NCBI RefSeq assembly: GCF_039543565.1
Contig: NZ_BAABJZ010000103.1
Location: 44,283-108,282 of the forward strand
Direction of reading: 5' to 3'
Length of the DNA: 64,000 nucleotides
From: Ferrimonas pelagia
Lineage (GTDB): Bacteria > Pseudomonadota > Gammaproteobacteria > Enterobacterales > Shewanellaceae
A program made the translations under genes and the position numbers. Of this stretch, positions 26,055-35,856 are shown piece after piece (the first letter of the stretch is position 1; each line of letters begins with the position of its first letter). The notes under the pieces are model-generated. The model made no database searches. It saw nothing but the letters and a program-made list of their open reading frames with translations, and was not told the DNA's origin.

Positions 26055-27424
26055 TACGAGCTTTCCCCAAATCGCTCACGCAGCGCGGCCACTGTTTGCT
26101 CCATGCGGGCGCTGCGCGAACCTTTAATCAAGATGGTCATGGGCGCATTGATCGCGTCGATCGCCGCTTCCAGCCGGGCCAAGAGCTCCTTTTGCCCCGG
26201 AAAATGCTCTGCGCCGACGAACGCGTCGGCGGCAAAGGCGCTTAATGTACCCACTGTCAGCAATCGGTCAATGCCTTTCTCAGAGGCATATTCACCAACC
26301 TGACGATGATGCGCTTGTGCCGCCTCACCCAATTCGCCCATATCGGCGAACACCAGGATGGTCACACCAGCCTGCTCCGCCAGCAGATCGATCGCCGCCC
26401 GCGTCGAGGCCAGATTGGCGTTATAGCTGTCATCAACCACAGTAAGCTGTTGGTTGATACGATAAAACTGAGTTCGGCCCGGCACCTGAGGCGTCTGCGA
26501 CAGCCCCTGGGCGATCACGCTAAGCTCGATCTCGGCGGCGCTGGCCAGCGCCGCGGCGGCCAGCGCGTTATCCACCTGATGGCGCCCGGGCACCGGCAGT
26601 TCAACCGACACTTTGGCTTGCCCTCGGTTAAGCACAAAACGGTAGCCGCCCAGTGCCCCCCGGGTGATCTCGCTGGCCCACAGATCCGCCACGTCGCGAC
26701 TGGAGAAGCGCAGCACCGCCTTATCCGCCACGGCCTCGAGCAAACGCGCACTGTGGTCATCATCAAGATTGATCACCGCAATGCCGTCCGGCGCCAGCGA
26801 CTCAAAGATCTCCGCCTTGGCTCTGGCCACCCCCTCGATCCCACCAAATCCCTCGAGGTGGGCCGGCTGAATGTTGTTGATCAGCGCCACATCCGGCTTG
26901 ACCAACGAGCTGGTATAGCGGATCTCACCCGCATGGTTGGCCCCCAGCTCCAACACCGCATAACGATGCGCCTCGGTCAGCTCAAGCAGGGTTAACGGCA
27001 CGCCGATGGTGTTATTGAGATTGCCCTTGGTCGCCAGCGTCGCGCCCTGCAGAGCGAAGATCGCCGCCGCCATCTCTTTCACCGAGGTCTTCCCAACCGA
27101 GCCGGTCAAGGCAACGCAATAGGGATCGACGCTGCGGCGCAGCCAGGCCCCAAGCTGGCCCAAGGCCAGCTCGGTGTCCGCCACCAGGATCTGCGGCAGC
27201 GCAATGGCCAGCGGTCGGCTAACCAACAACGCACTGGCGCCTGCCTCCAGCGCCGCCTGAGCAAAGTCATGGCCATCGAAGCGCTCGCCGATCAAGGCGA
27301 CGAACAAGGCGCCCTGACCCAGGGCGCGGGTGTCAGTCGAGATCCGCTCGATCATCACCTCTCCCTCGCCCTGTACGGTTCCACCCAGCGTCGCCGCCAG
27401 TTGTGACAAAGTTCGCGCGATCAT
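26054..27424 (-). CDS. murF: UDP-MurNAc-tripeptide--D-Ala-D-Ala ligase MurF
   Basis: MurF adds the D-Ala-D-Ala dipeptide (made by the DdlB encoded downstream) to the tripeptide precursor. The 456-residue product has the ATP loop GSVGKTSVKEM, ELGANHAGEI, and VVDDSYNANLASTRAAI, which is characteristic of MurF. It overlaps murE by four bases. Confidence 0.97.
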   Translation of the reverse strand: MIARTLSQLAATLGGTVQGEGEVMIERISTDTRALGQGALFVALIGERFDGHDFAQAALEAGASALLVSRPLAIALPQILVADTELALGQLGAWLRRSVDPYCVALTGSVGKTSVKEMAAAIFALQGATLATKGNLNNTIGVPLTLLELTEAHRYAVLELGANHAGEIRYTSSLVKPDVALINNIQPAHLEGFGGIEGVARAKAEIFESLAPDGIAVINLDDDHSARLLEAVADKAVLRFSSRDVADLWASEITRGALGGYRFVLNRGQAKVSVELPVPGRHQVDNALAAAALASAAEIELSVIAQGLSQTPQVPGRTQFYRINQQLTVVDDSYNANLASTRAAIDLLAEQAGVTILVFADMGELGEAAQAHHRQVGEYASEKGIDRLLTVGTLSAFAADAFVGAEHFPGQKELLARLEAAIDAINAPMTILIKGSRSARMEQTVAALRERFGESS

Positions 27425-28890
27425 ACCCCAGCTCCAATCAAGCTCTGCGCCAAGGCGCGTTCGTTGTAATCCGTCGTTGCGTCAGCCAACACCTGATAAT
27501 CCTCATGCCCCTTGCCAGCCAACAGGATCAGATCCCCCGGCGCCGCGTGCTCAAAGGCATAGCGCACCGCCTCGGCCCGATCCTCTAGGATCACCGCCGC
27601 ATCCGGTCGCTTCAGGCCCGGCAACATATCCTCGACGATCTGATGAAAAGGCTCGCTGCGGGGGTTATCCGCGGTGATCACCACACGATCCGAGAAGTGC
27701 TCCGCGCTCTGCGCCATCATCGGCCGCTTACCGCGATCCCGCTCGCCACCACAACCGAACAGACACCACAACTGGCCCTGGCAATGGCGTCGTAAGGCCA
27801 TCAGGGCTTGTTCCAATGCGTCGGAGGTATGGGCGTAATCCACCACCAGACTGGGTTTCCCCTCGGCGTGATAGCACTCCATGCGACCGGCTGCAGGCTC
27901 CAGCTCGGGCACCGCCTGCAGCAAGGCTTCCAGTGTGTGGCCTTTGAGCAGTAAAGCCCCTAAGGCGGCCAAAAGATTGGCTAAATTGAATTTACCGAGC
28001 AGCGGGCTTGCCAACACCCCACTGCCGAAGCTGGATTCGATCTGCGCTTGCACCCCGCCATGATGAAAACTGACCTGGGTCGCGCGCAAGACATCGCCAC
28101 CGCACTCAGCACCATCAATGCTGTAGCCTAAGGTGCGGATCCGCCCCTTCAAATCGCTGTGCCAGCGGGCGCCGTATTCATCGTCTAGGTTCAATACCGC
28201 CGCCTGCAACCCCGGCAGATCGAACAGCTGGCGTTTCGCCGCAGCGTAGCTGGTCATATCGCCATGATAGTCGAGGTGATCGCGGCTGAGATTGGTGTAC
28301 ACCGCAATGCGCAGCGGCAACGCCGCGATCCGGTGCTGACTCAAGCCGTGACTGGAGATCTCCAGCGCCACCGCCTGCGCCCCGGCATCGGCCTGCCGCG
28401 CCAGTTCGCGCGCCACGGTGATCGCATCGGACGTGGTGTTGCTCGACGGCGTTAATTGACCCCACAGGCCATTGCCCACCGTGCCCATCACACCCGCCGG
28501 CTCGCCCATCGCATGCAACAGCTGCGCACACAGCTGCGACACCGTGGTTTTGCCATTGGTACCTGTCACCCCAAGCAAGCAAGGCTCAGCGGCTTGCGGA
28601 TAAGCGCGCAATGCCAAGGCGGAAAGCTTCTGACTCAGCTGTGACAAGCCGATCTGCACCACCCCCTGCCGATCCGCCAAGCGACCATCTTCCGGCGCAT
28701 CACAGATCACCGCCACCGCGCCCTTGGCGATCGCCGCATCAATAAACTGGCGTCCGTCGAGCTGATGCCCAACCAAGGCCACAAATACATCCCCAGGCAT
28801 GACACGTCGGCTATCCAATGCCAAGTTTTGAAACCGGATCCGGGTTTCAGCGTTTACCCAAGGCGCCAGTACGTTATCGAGTGACAACAT
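27421..28890 (-). CDS. murE: UDP-MurNAc-L-Ala-D-Glu:meso-diaminopimelate ligase MurE
   Basis: MurE adds the third stem residue. The 489-residue product has the ATP loop GTNGKTTVSQL and the C-terminal specificity motif DNPRSEP; DNPR marks meso-diaminopimelate enzymes rather than L-Lys ones. A diaminopimelate-type peptidoglycan is therefore expected. The N-terminal region contains LALDSRRVMPGDVFVAL. It overlaps ftsI by 17 bases. Confidence 0.97.
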   Translation of the reverse strand: MLSLDNVLAPWVNAETRIRFQNLALDSRRVMPGDVFVALVGHQLDGRQFIDAAIAKGAVAVICDAPEDGRLADRQGVVQIGLSQLSQKLSALALRAYPQAAEPCLLGVTGTNGKTTVSQLCAQLLHAMGEPAGVMGTVGNGLWGQLTPSSNTTSDAITVARELARQADAGAQAVALEISSHGLSQHRIAALPLRIAVYTNLSRDHLDYHGDMTSYAAAKRQLFDLPGLQAAVLNLDDEYGARWHSDLKGRIRTLGYSIDGAECGGDVLRATQVSFHHGGVQAQIESSFGSGVLASPLLGKFNLANLLAALGALLLKGHTLEALLQAVPELEPAAGRMECYHAEGKPSLVVDYAHTSDALEQALMALRRHCQGQLWCLFGCGGERDRGKRPMMAQSAEHFSDRVVITADNPRSEPFHQIVEDMLPGLKRPDAAVILEDRAEAVRYAFEHAAPGDLILLAGKGHEDYQVLADATTDYNERALAQSLIGAGV

Positions 28891-30625
28891 CGCCGCCTCC
28901 TACATTCAATGCCGCCAGCGCAGGGCTCATTGGTCCCGGCTGACTTGGCTCTACGTTCAATAACTGCAGCGCGCCGGCCATCACTTCGGCAAACACCGGA
29001 GCGGCGACCGTCCCGCCATAATAACTGTCCCCTTGGGGCTCATTGATCACCACTGCCATCGCCAGACGCGGGTTCTCCGCCGGCGCCAGGCCACCGAACA
29101 GGGTGACGTAATCCTCGCCGTAGCCACCGGCAACGGCCTTACGGCTGGTGCCGGTTTTACCGGCAACACGGTAGCCGTCGATGGCGGCGCGCAGCGCTGT
29201 GCCACCAGGCTCGGTCACACCGGTTAGCATCCCGATCACCTGCTCAGCGACGGCCTGAGACAATACCCGCTCACCATCGGGCACCTCAGTGCGTTTAAGA
29301 ATAGACGTGGGCAAGGCAACGCCGCCGGCCCCCAACACCGCGTACATCCGCGCCAATTGCAACGGCGTCGCGGTCATGCCATAACCAAATGCCAACGTCG
29401 CTTGCTCATGCTCGGACCAACGGCGGCGATTGGGGACATTACCGGTGTACTCACCGTCCAGGTTGATGCCACTGTAGGCCCCCAAGCCAAAGCCGGCGTA
29501 GAAAGAGAGCAACTCACTGACCTCCATCTCAAGCGCCAACTTAGCCATGCCAATGTTGGAGGATTTAACCAGCAAGGTACCGATATCCTGAGTCCCCAAG
29601 TTACGCCCATCCCGCACCAAGCCCCCCGCAACCCGCATCCAACCGGGGCTGGTATTGAGTACATCATTGGCCTGCACGATCCCCTTTTCCAGCGCGGCGG
29701 CGACCACCAGGGGCTTCATTACTGAGCCCGGCTCATAAGCATCGGTAATGGCCCGATTGCGCATCTGATAAGGTTGAATATTGCGCCGCTGATTGGGGTT
29801 GTAGCTCGGGGTATTGGCCATCGCCAGTACTTCACCGGTCGGTACATCGATGATCACCAGCGATCCGGACGTGGCCATGTGCATCGCCGTGGCCCTCTTC
29901 AGCGCCTTATACGCCAGGCTTTGCAGGCGCATGTCCAGGCTAAGCACCAGATCATTGGGGTGTTCCCCCTCTTCGATAATGGAGAGGTTCTCCACCACTT
30001 CGCCGCGGCGATCCTTGCGCACCCGCATCTTCTCTGGCGAGCCGGTCAGCCAGTCATCGTAGTTGCGCTCCAGCCCCTCGATCCCTTTATCATCGATATT
30101 GGTCAAGCCAACCAATTGACCGACGATCTCCCCGGCGGGGTAATAGCGACGCGACTCAGGCTTCAAGGAGATCCCGGGAATGCGCAATTGGCGAATGTAT
30201 TCCGCCACCGCTGGGGTCACCTGGCGCTTGAGGTAAACGAAACGCTGCTCGCTATTTTTGACCTTACCGATCAAGCGTTCACTATCAAGCTCCAAGACAT
30301 CGGCCAACGCCTGCCAGCGCCGCTGCTCAGCAAAGCCATTGCCGTCGCGCACCAACTTGGGATCGGCAAAGGCTGCCATCACCGGCACACTGACCGCCAG
30401 CATCTCGCCATTACGATCGGTGATCATGCCACGCTGCACGTCACTGGTCGTGGTGCGCAGGGTGCGCATATCACTCTCATAGCGCAACCGATCCGGCGCG
30501 ATCACCTGGATCCACGCCGCCCGGCTGGCGATCCCAACGAACACCAGCACAATGGCGGCACAGACCAGCTGCAGACGCCAGCGAAAGGGGGTGGGTTTGA
30601 GCTTTTGCTTGGCTTGGCGACTCAT
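28874..30625 (-). CDS. ftsI: Septal transpeptidase FtsI (PBP3)
   Basis: FtsI crosslinks septal peptidoglycan in the periplasm and works with FtsW. The 583-residue product has a short cytoplasmic tail, one membrane helix (about 17-37), a pedestal domain and a transpeptidase domain. Active-site motifs are SVMK (301-304, nucleophile Ser301), SSN (355-357) and KTGT (490-493), all intact. Its stop overlaps murE and its start overlaps the ftsL stop by four bases. Confidence 0.97.
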   Translation of the reverse strand: MSRQAKQKLKPTPFRWRLQLVCAAIVLVFVGIASRAAWIQVIAPDRLRYESDMRTLRTTTSDVQRGMITDRNGEMLAVSVPVMAAFADPKLVRDGNGFAEQRRWQALADVLELDSERLIGKVKNSEQRFVYLKRQVTPAVAEYIRQLRIPGISLKPESRRYYPAGEIVGQLVGLTNIDDKGIEGLERNYDDWLTGSPEKMRVRKDRRGEVVENLSIIEEGEHPNDLVLSLDMRLQSLAYKALKRATAMHMATSGSLVIIDVPTGEVLAMANTPSYNPNQRRNIQPYQMRNRAITDAYEPGSVMKPLVVAAALEKGIVQANDVLNTSPGWMRVAGGLVRDGRNLGTQDIGTLLVKSSNIGMAKLALEMEVSELLSFYAGFGLGAYSGINLDGEYTGNVPNRRRWSEHEQATLAFGYGMTATPLQLARMYAVLGAGGVALPTSILKRTEVPDGERVLSQAVAEQVIGMLTGVTEPGGTALRAAIDGYRVAGKTGTSRKAVAGGYGEDYVTLFGGLAPAENPRLAMAVVINEPQGDSYYGGTVAAPVFAEVMAGALQLLNVEPSQPGPMSPALAALNVGGGDVVTR

Positions 30626-30936
30626 GGCAGTCTGACCACGCGTTCATCCGATGGCGCAGGGCGCGCCATCTGCAACTGCTTGCGGGCCAACCCCTCGATC
30701 CGGCTGTGCTCCGCCAGAGTCTGCTCTTCCAGCAGCAGGTGACGCCAATGCACATCCAGCTGATCGCGCTGCTGCAGCATGCCGTTCCATTGCGCCGTCA
30801 GCCGGCGCGACTCATGGGCCGACCAGATCACCGCCAACGACGTCAGCACCACCGCCAAGGCTAACGCCAGCAAGCCTTTATGCTGCCAGAGATCCGCGGC
30901 GATCAAACGAACGAGGTTGGGGGTCGGGCTCGCCAT
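30622..30936 (-). CDS. ftsL: Cell division protein FtsL
   Basis: FtsL is a small bitopic divisome protein that forms a coiled coil with FtsB and activates FtsW-FtsI. The 104-residue product has a cytoplasmic tail of about 20 residues, a membrane helix (about 20-38, ALALAVVLTSLAVIW) and a periplasmic heptad region rich in Leu and Gln. Sequence conservation in FtsL is low, so the call rests on size, topology and position between rsmH and ftsI. Confidence 0.93.
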   Translation of the reverse strand: MASPTPNLVRLIAADLWQHKGLLALALAVVLTSLAVIWSAHESRRLTAQWNGMLQQRDQLDVHWRHLLLEEQTLAEHSRIEGLARKQLQMARPAPSDERVVRLP

Positions 30937-30941
30937 ACGCG

Positions 30942-31889
30942 TTACCGTTTCTCTGCCACACGCAGAACCGAGCTGCGGGAGCGGGCATTATCATCCACCT
31001 CGCTCTCGCTCGGCTTAAGGGCTTTGCCAATCAAGTTCAATACCTTACTTTTATCCAACTCTTCCTGGCTGATCGGCAAACCGCGCGGCGCCTCTTTGGC
31101 CAGGCTCATCTTGCGCATAAACCGCTTCACCATGCGATCTTCCAGCGAGTGAAAGCTGATCACCGACAGGCGACCTTGTGGCGCCAAAACCGAAACGGCG
31201 CCCTGCAAGGCGTGCTCGATCTCCTCCAGCTCGCTATTGATGTACATGCGGATCGCCTGGAAACTGCGGGTCGCCGGGTGTTTGCCCATGTCTCGCTTAT
31301 GCTGCGGCGTCATCTTGTTGATCAGCTCAGCCAGATGCGACGTGCGATCCATCGGCAAGCCTTCCGCGATATGGTCCTTGATCTTGCGGGCGATCGGGCG
31401 GGAGAACTTCTCCTCACCAAAGGTTTTGAGCACCCAGGCGATGTCGTTCGCTTCCGCGCGCACCAGCCATTGCGCCGCCGTTTCGCCTTTGGAGTTGTCC
31501 ATCCGCATATCCAAGGGGCCATCGCGGAGGAAGCTGAAGCCGCGCTCGGCGTCATCCAGCTGCGGCGATGACACGCCTAGATCCAGCAGCACGCCGTCGA
31601 TCTGCCCGATCAGGCCCAGCTCGGTGACGTAATCCGCCATCCCCGAAAACGGCCCATGCACGATCTGAAAACGGGGATCCTCGCCTTCCAACTGCTTGGC
31701 CACCGCGATCGCCTGTGGATCGCGATCGATCCCGATCAAGCGGCCATTTGGCCCCAGCTGAGAAAGGATCAGGCGTGAGTGGCCACCGCGGCCAAACGTG
31801 CCGTCGATGTAGATCCCATCCGGCTTCAGATCGAGACCGTTAACCGCTTCATCCAGCAAAACGGTAATGTGTTTAAATTGCTCAGTCAT
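30942..31889 (-). CDS. rsmH: 16S rRNA m4C1402 methyltransferase RsmH (MraW)
   Basis: RsmH N4-methylates C1402 of 16S rRNA; RsmI, encoded a little upstream on the same strand, adds the 2'-O-methyl group to the same base. The 315-residue product has the SAM motif YIDGTFGRGGHSRLIL, LLDLGVSSPQLDDAERGFSF and the C-terminal VISFHSLEDRMVKRFM block. It shares one base with the mraZ stop. Confidence 0.97.
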   Translation of the reverse strand: MTEQFKHITVLLDEAVNGLDLKPDGIYIDGTFGRGGHSRLILSQLGPNGRLIGIDRDPQAIAVAKQLEGEDPRFQIVHGPFSGMADYVTELGLIGQIDGVLLDLGVSSPQLDDAERGFSFLRDGPLDMRMDNSKGETAAQWLVRAEANDIAWVLKTFGEEKFSRPIARKIKDHIAEGLPMDRTSHLAELINKMTPQHKRDMGKHPATRSFQAIRMYINSELEEIEHALQGAVSVLAPQGRLSVISFHSLEDRMVKRFMRKMSLAKEAPRGLPISQEELDKSKVLNLIGKALKPSESEVDDNARSRSSVLRVAEKR

Positions 31890-32347
31890 CAGAGTGAAAA
31901 GTCCTGTAGCCGGGGGTTATTTTGAATGTCTTCCGAGCCCACCTCTTGATGGGAACGGGCGATCTGTTGCTGCCATAGTGGCTCAGACCAGATCTCGAAT
32001 TTGTTCAGTTGGCCAACCAACATCAGCGGCTTCTCCAGCTGTGCATATTGGCGCAACGGGGCCGACAGCAAGAGCCGGCCGGCTTTGTCCACTTCCGCTT
32101 CGGTGGCATAGCCCAGCAGCAAGCGCTTGAGCGACCGCTCAGCGGGCTGGGTATCTGAGAGCATCAACAGTTTTTGCTCAACCCGCTCCCATTCAGGCAG
32201 AGGATAGAGCAGCAGGCAGGGGGATTGAATGTCGACGGTGCACACCATCGCGCCCTCACACTGCGCGCGCAAAGGCTCGCGGTACTTGGTTGGTACCGTT
32301 AAACGACCTTTGTTATCAAGCGCGATGGCATGGGCACCACGAAACAT
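31889..32347 (-). CDS. mraZ: Transcriptional regulator MraZ
   Basis: MraZ is a ring-shaped AbrB-like DNA-binding protein that represses its own dcw operon. The 152-residue product has the E. coli length and two MraZ repeats with the DxxGR motifs (ALDNKGRLTVPTKYRE near 8-23 and EVDKAGRLLLSAPLR near 81-95). I take the Met at 32347, preceded by AGGGAAGG; the frame is open 29 codons further, across the operator, which is not coding. It heads the 16-gene dcw operon, just downstream of its own binding repeats. Confidence 0.96.
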   Translation of the reverse strand: MFRGAHAIALDNKGRLTVPTKYREPLRAQCEGAMVCTVDIQSPCLLLYPLPEWERVEQKLLMLSDTQPAERSLKRLLLGYATEAEVDKAGRLLLSAPLRQYAQLEKPLMLVGQLNKFEIWSEPLWQQQIARSHQEVGSEDIQNNPRLQDFSL

Positions 32348-32381
32348 AGCGGGCCTTCCCTGTCCTGATGATCCAGTTTGA

Positions 32382-32406
32382 TCCACAAATAACCACTTTT
32401 TCCCAC
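32382..32406 (-). promoter_or_regulatory. MraZ operator: three GTGG repeats at 10-base spacing
   Basis: Reading the minus strand there are three direct repeats, GTGGG (32406-32402), GTGGT (32396-32392) and GTGGA (32386-32382), each separated by five bases. This is the known MraZ box pattern. They lie between the predicted -10 element and the mraZ start, so binding would block transcription of the dcw operon. Confidence 0.9.
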
Positions 32407-32414
32407 AACAATTC

Positions 32415-32444
32415 AGTTTATGGACAGGACGCAAACCTTGTCAA
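32415..32444 (-). promoter_or_regulatory. Promoter of the mraZ/dcw operon
   Basis: On the minus strand a perfect -35 TTGACA (32444-32439) is followed after 18 bases by TAAACT (32420-32415), four of six matches to the -10 consensus. The MraZ repeats begin nine bases further downstream, near the expected transcription start. Confidence 0.75.
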
Positions 32445-32552
32445 GCCGCGCCCCAGTAGGTCTGAACCGAGATCAGGTCGACCAGGATGGGTTAAAAAAC
32501 TCAGCAAATCAGTCATTAACTCATTAGCTCTGGGACACTTTGCTGTCGCCAA

Positions 32553-32584
32553 AAAGCAAAAACCCGATCCTTTCGGATCGGGTT
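32553..32584 (-). terminator. rnpB terminator
   Basis: A perfect 10-bp stem (AACCCGATCC at 32561-32570 with GGATCGGGTT at 32575-32584) with a 4-base loop is followed on the minus strand by TTTGCTTTTT. It ends the RNase P RNA transcript upstream of the mraZ promoter. Confidence 0.88.
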
Positions 32585-32597
32585 TCGCCAGAAATAG

Positions 32598-32991
<394 letters not shown>

Positions 32992-32998
32992 GCCGCGA

Positions 32999-33027
32999 AT
33001 TATAGCGCCAGTGCGCGTCACTCACCA
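32999..33027 (-). promoter_or_regulatory. rnpB promoter
   Basis: On the minus strand a perfect -10 TATAAT (33004-32999) is preceded after 17 bases by TGGTGA (33027-33022). A GC-rich segment TCGCGGC lies between the -10 and the RNA start, a discriminator type common at stable-RNA promoters. Confidence 0.75.
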
Positions 33028-33088
33028 GCATTGTCGCCGCCGTTGGCCACAAGGGGCGAAGATTTCACCATCGCATGGTAAAAACCGA

Positions 33089-33928
33089 TTACCAGCCAGC
33101 TTCCAAACCATGTTTGTACAGGGCATTTTTCTTCACGCCGTGGATCTGCGCCGCCAGGGCCGCCGCTTTTTTCAACGGCAGCTCGGCACACAGCAGCTCG
33201 GTGGTCCGCAACGCCTCGGCCGGCAAGGCATCGGCCTCAGGCCGATGCGGCGCCACCATCACCACCATCTCACCGCGGGTGCGATTGTCATCCTCCATCA
33301 ACCAGGCCCGCAACTCACCCGCCGGCGCACCTTTGATGGTCTCAAAGCTCTTGGTGATCTCGCGCGCCAGTACCACCTGGCGCTCCGGCCCCATCACTTC
33401 GATCAGATCCTTCAAACTATCCAGCACTCGGCGAGGCGACTCATAGAAGATCATGGTTCTGGGCTCTTCCAGCAAGGCGGTCAACACATCGACCCGAGCC
33501 TTGGTCTTGGCCGGCAAAAAACCCTCAAAGGTAAAACGATCCGATGGCAAACCAGAGGCACACAGCGCCGTCGTCGCCGCACAAGGCCCAGGCAGGGGCA
33601 CCACGGGGTAGCCCGCCTCACGCACTTGAGTGACCAGGTGATAACCGGGATCGGAGATCAACGGCGTACCGGCATCGGACACCAAAGCCACGCTCTGCCC
33701 GTCCGCCAGACGATTGATCAAACTCTGCGCCCGTTGTCGCTCATTATGGTCGTGCAAGGCCATGGTTTTGGTGCCGATCCCAAAATGGCTGAATAACTTG
33801 CCACTATGACGGGTATCCTCACAGGCGATCAACGACACTTGCTCCAGCACTTGCAGCGCTCGTTGAGTGATATCGTTCAGGTTTCCGATCGGGGTCGGCA
33901 CGATGTACAGCGCGGCGTCAGTGGACAT
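33089..33928 (-). CDS. rsmI: 16S rRNA C1402 2'-O-ribose methyltransferase RsmI
   Basis: RsmI is a tetrapyrrole-methylase-fold enzyme that 2'-O-methylates C1402 of 16S rRNA. The 279-residue product begins LYIVPTPIGNLNDITQRAL, then shows ACEDTRHSGKL, the SAM-binding SDAGTPLISDPG and YESPRR. E. coli RsmI is 286 residues. I choose the Met at 33928; an upstream non-ATG start at 33964 would add 12 residues unlike the family. It is divergent from lpoA, the usual arrangement. Confidence 0.95.
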   Translation of the reverse strand: MSTDAALYIVPTPIGNLNDITQRALQVLEQVSLIACEDTRHSGKLFSHFGIGTKTMALHDHNERQRAQSLINRLADGQSVALVSDAGTPLISDPGYHLVTQVREAGYPVVPLPGPCAATTALCASGLPSDRFTFEGFLPAKTKARVDVLTALLEEPRTMIFYESPRRVLDSLKDLIEVMGPERQVVLAREITKSFETIKGAPAGELRAWLMEDDNRTRGEMVVMVAPHRPEADALPAEALRTTELLCAELPLKKAAALAAQIHGVKKNALYKHGLEAGW

Positions 33929-34020
33929 AAGGAGATTTACCTTTATTGGTGCAGCGGTCGACAATTGGTTTACGACAAACAGAGGGTTAAACTAGACCCT
34001 TCATTCTAACAGACAGGATT

Positions 34021-35856
34021 GTGCTGGTGAAAAGTCATTGCTCCTCCTTCCGCCTATCGGCGCGCCACTGGCTCAGCGCGGCCCTGCTGTGCGCCCTGGC
34101 TGGCTGTGCCAGTGGCCCAGAACCACAACGCACCTCACCTGAGGTGACGATCCCGCTGGGCCAGGCCAGCAACGCCCCCAGCTATTATCTCGATCAGGCT
34201 GATCGTGCCAGCGGTGAGCGTCGCCAAACCTATCTGCTGCTGGCCGCCCGCGCCTATCTGCAACAGGGACAGATGGCGCCGGCCAATGCCTTACTCGACT
34301 CCTTGGCTGCCAGCCTGCCCAGCCAAGGCACACTGCAGGTAGAGTACCGCCTGCTGCGCGCACGCCAAGCGCTGGAATCGGCCCAACGTGACGACGTACT
34401 GACCTGGCTGGACTGGCCCGGACATTGGGCTTTATCACCGGCGCAATGGCGTGACGCTTATGCCCTCCAGATCCGCCTGCATCAGTCCACCGGTGACGCG
34501 ATCGCCCAGGCGCACGCACACTATGCCCTGAGCCCCTACCTAGAGCCCGACTATCAGCAGTCCAACTGGGATCAGATCTGGCGTCTGCTGTCCGCCCAGC
34601 CGGAAGAGTTGCTGCGCAGCGCCATCGACGGCAGCCCCGACCGAGTTTGGCGGGCCTGGCTTGAGCTAGCCTGGTTGGCGCAACACTACGCCGTACAGCC
34701 TGCCACCATGTTGTCTGAGCTGGCCCGCTGGCAGCGAGCCAACCCAAGCCACCCGGCCGCACGCAAGCTACCGGAAGATCTCGAACGGGCGCTCAATGTC
34801 CAGCCCTACCGCCCCCAGCAGGTCGCGGTATTGCTGCCCCTCAGCGGCCAGTACGCCAGCCAGGCTCGGGCGATCCAAGACGGACTGCTGGCCAACCTGC
34901 TGAGCCAGGACAGCGATCGCCAAGTTCAGTTTTACGACACCCAAGCCATGACGGTGCAGCAGGCGTATCAGCAAGCACTCGAGCAAGGCGCCGAGTTTGT
35001 GATCGGGCCGCTGCTGAAGTCCAACCTGGATCAATTACTCACTGTTTATCAGCACGAGGTCCCGCTGCTGGCCTTGAATCAGGATGACAGCCACCAACGC
35101 GGAGCCGATCTCTACTTCTTTTCGCTCGATCCCGAGGCAGAAGCGGAGCAGGCGGCAGAGCGCATGCGCTATCAGGGGATCAAGCAACCCATGGTGCTTG
35201 CCTCGAATACCGCCACCGGCAAGCGTTTGGCTGAACGCTTTAGCCAGCAATGGCAGTCGCTGACCGAGGATCCGGTGGAGATCCACTACTTCCAAGGCAA
35301 CGACGACATGCGCCAGAGCGTGCAGCAGGCGATGCATGTGGATCAAAGCAATGCCCGCATCGACGAGATCAAGCGCCTGTTTGGCAACAATACCAAAGCC
35401 GATTTCCGCTCTCGCCGTGATATCGACGCGCTGTATCTGGTCACCACCGCCAATGAGGTTCGACTGCTCAAACCCTTTGTCGATGTCAATCTGGCGGTGT
35501 TTGCCGATCCCCTGCTGCTCTACGCCAGCAGCCGAGCCCACGGCGAACTGCAAAACGATCAACACGCTGCCGAACTGGAAGGCTTGCGCCTTAGTGACAT
35601 GCCCTGGCTGTTAAGCGACAATGCCCAGCAGCAACAGGCCGCCGAGCTGTGGCCGGAGCGCTCACTGTCGCTACAACGCCTGTACGCCATGGGGTACGAC
35701 AGCTGGAGTCTGATCGATCGCTTGGCGCAGATGCAGGTCTTTACCGGTTATCGCATGCGCGGCTTGTCCGGACAATTGACGGTGGATCCCGACGGCAATC
35801 TGGAACGCCAATTGGACTGGGCACGCTACCGTCGCGGCGCCCTGCGGCCAGAGTAG
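34021..35856 (+). CDS. lpoA: Outer-membrane lipoprotein LpoA, activator of PBP1a
   Basis: LpoA spans from the outer membrane to the peptidoglycan and stimulates the transpeptidase of PBP1a (MrcA, also encoded in this window). The 611-residue product has a lipobox LAGC with Cys29, a TPR-like helical N-domain (about 45-250) and a periplasmic-binding-protein-like C-domain that starts PQQVAVLLPLSGQYASQA. The start is GTG at 34021; a GTG three codons later is an alternative. It begins a plus-strand run lpoA-yraN-diaA-dolP. Confidence 0.93.
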   Translation: MLVKSHCSSFRLSARHWLSAALLCALAGCASGPEPQRTSPEVTIPLGQASNAPSYYLDQADRASGERRQTYLLLAARAYLQQGQMAPANALLDSLAASLPSQGTLQVEYRLLRARQALESAQRDDVLTWLDWPGHWALSPAQWRDAYALQIRLHQSTGDAIAQAHAHYALSPYLEPDYQQSNWDQIWRLLSAQPEELLRSAIDGSPDRVWRAWLELAWLAQHYAVQPATMLSELARWQRANPSHPAARKLPEDLERALNVQPYRPQQVAVLLPLSGQYASQARAIQDGLLANLLSQDSDRQVQFYDTQAMTVQQAYQQALEQGAEFVIGPLLKSNLDQLLTVYQHEVPLLALNQDDSHQRGADLYFFSLDPEAEAEQAAERMRYQGIKQPMVLASNTATGKRLAERFSQQWQSLTEDPVEIHYFQGNDDMRQSVQQAMHVDQSNARIDEIKRLFGNNTKADFRSRRDIDALYLVTTANEVRLLKPFVDVNLAVFADPLLLYASSRAHGELQNDQHAAELEGLRLSDMPWLLSDNAQQQQAAELWPERSLSLQRLYAMGYDSWSLIDRLAQMQVFTGYRMRGLSGQLTVDPDGNLERQLDWARYRRGALRPE

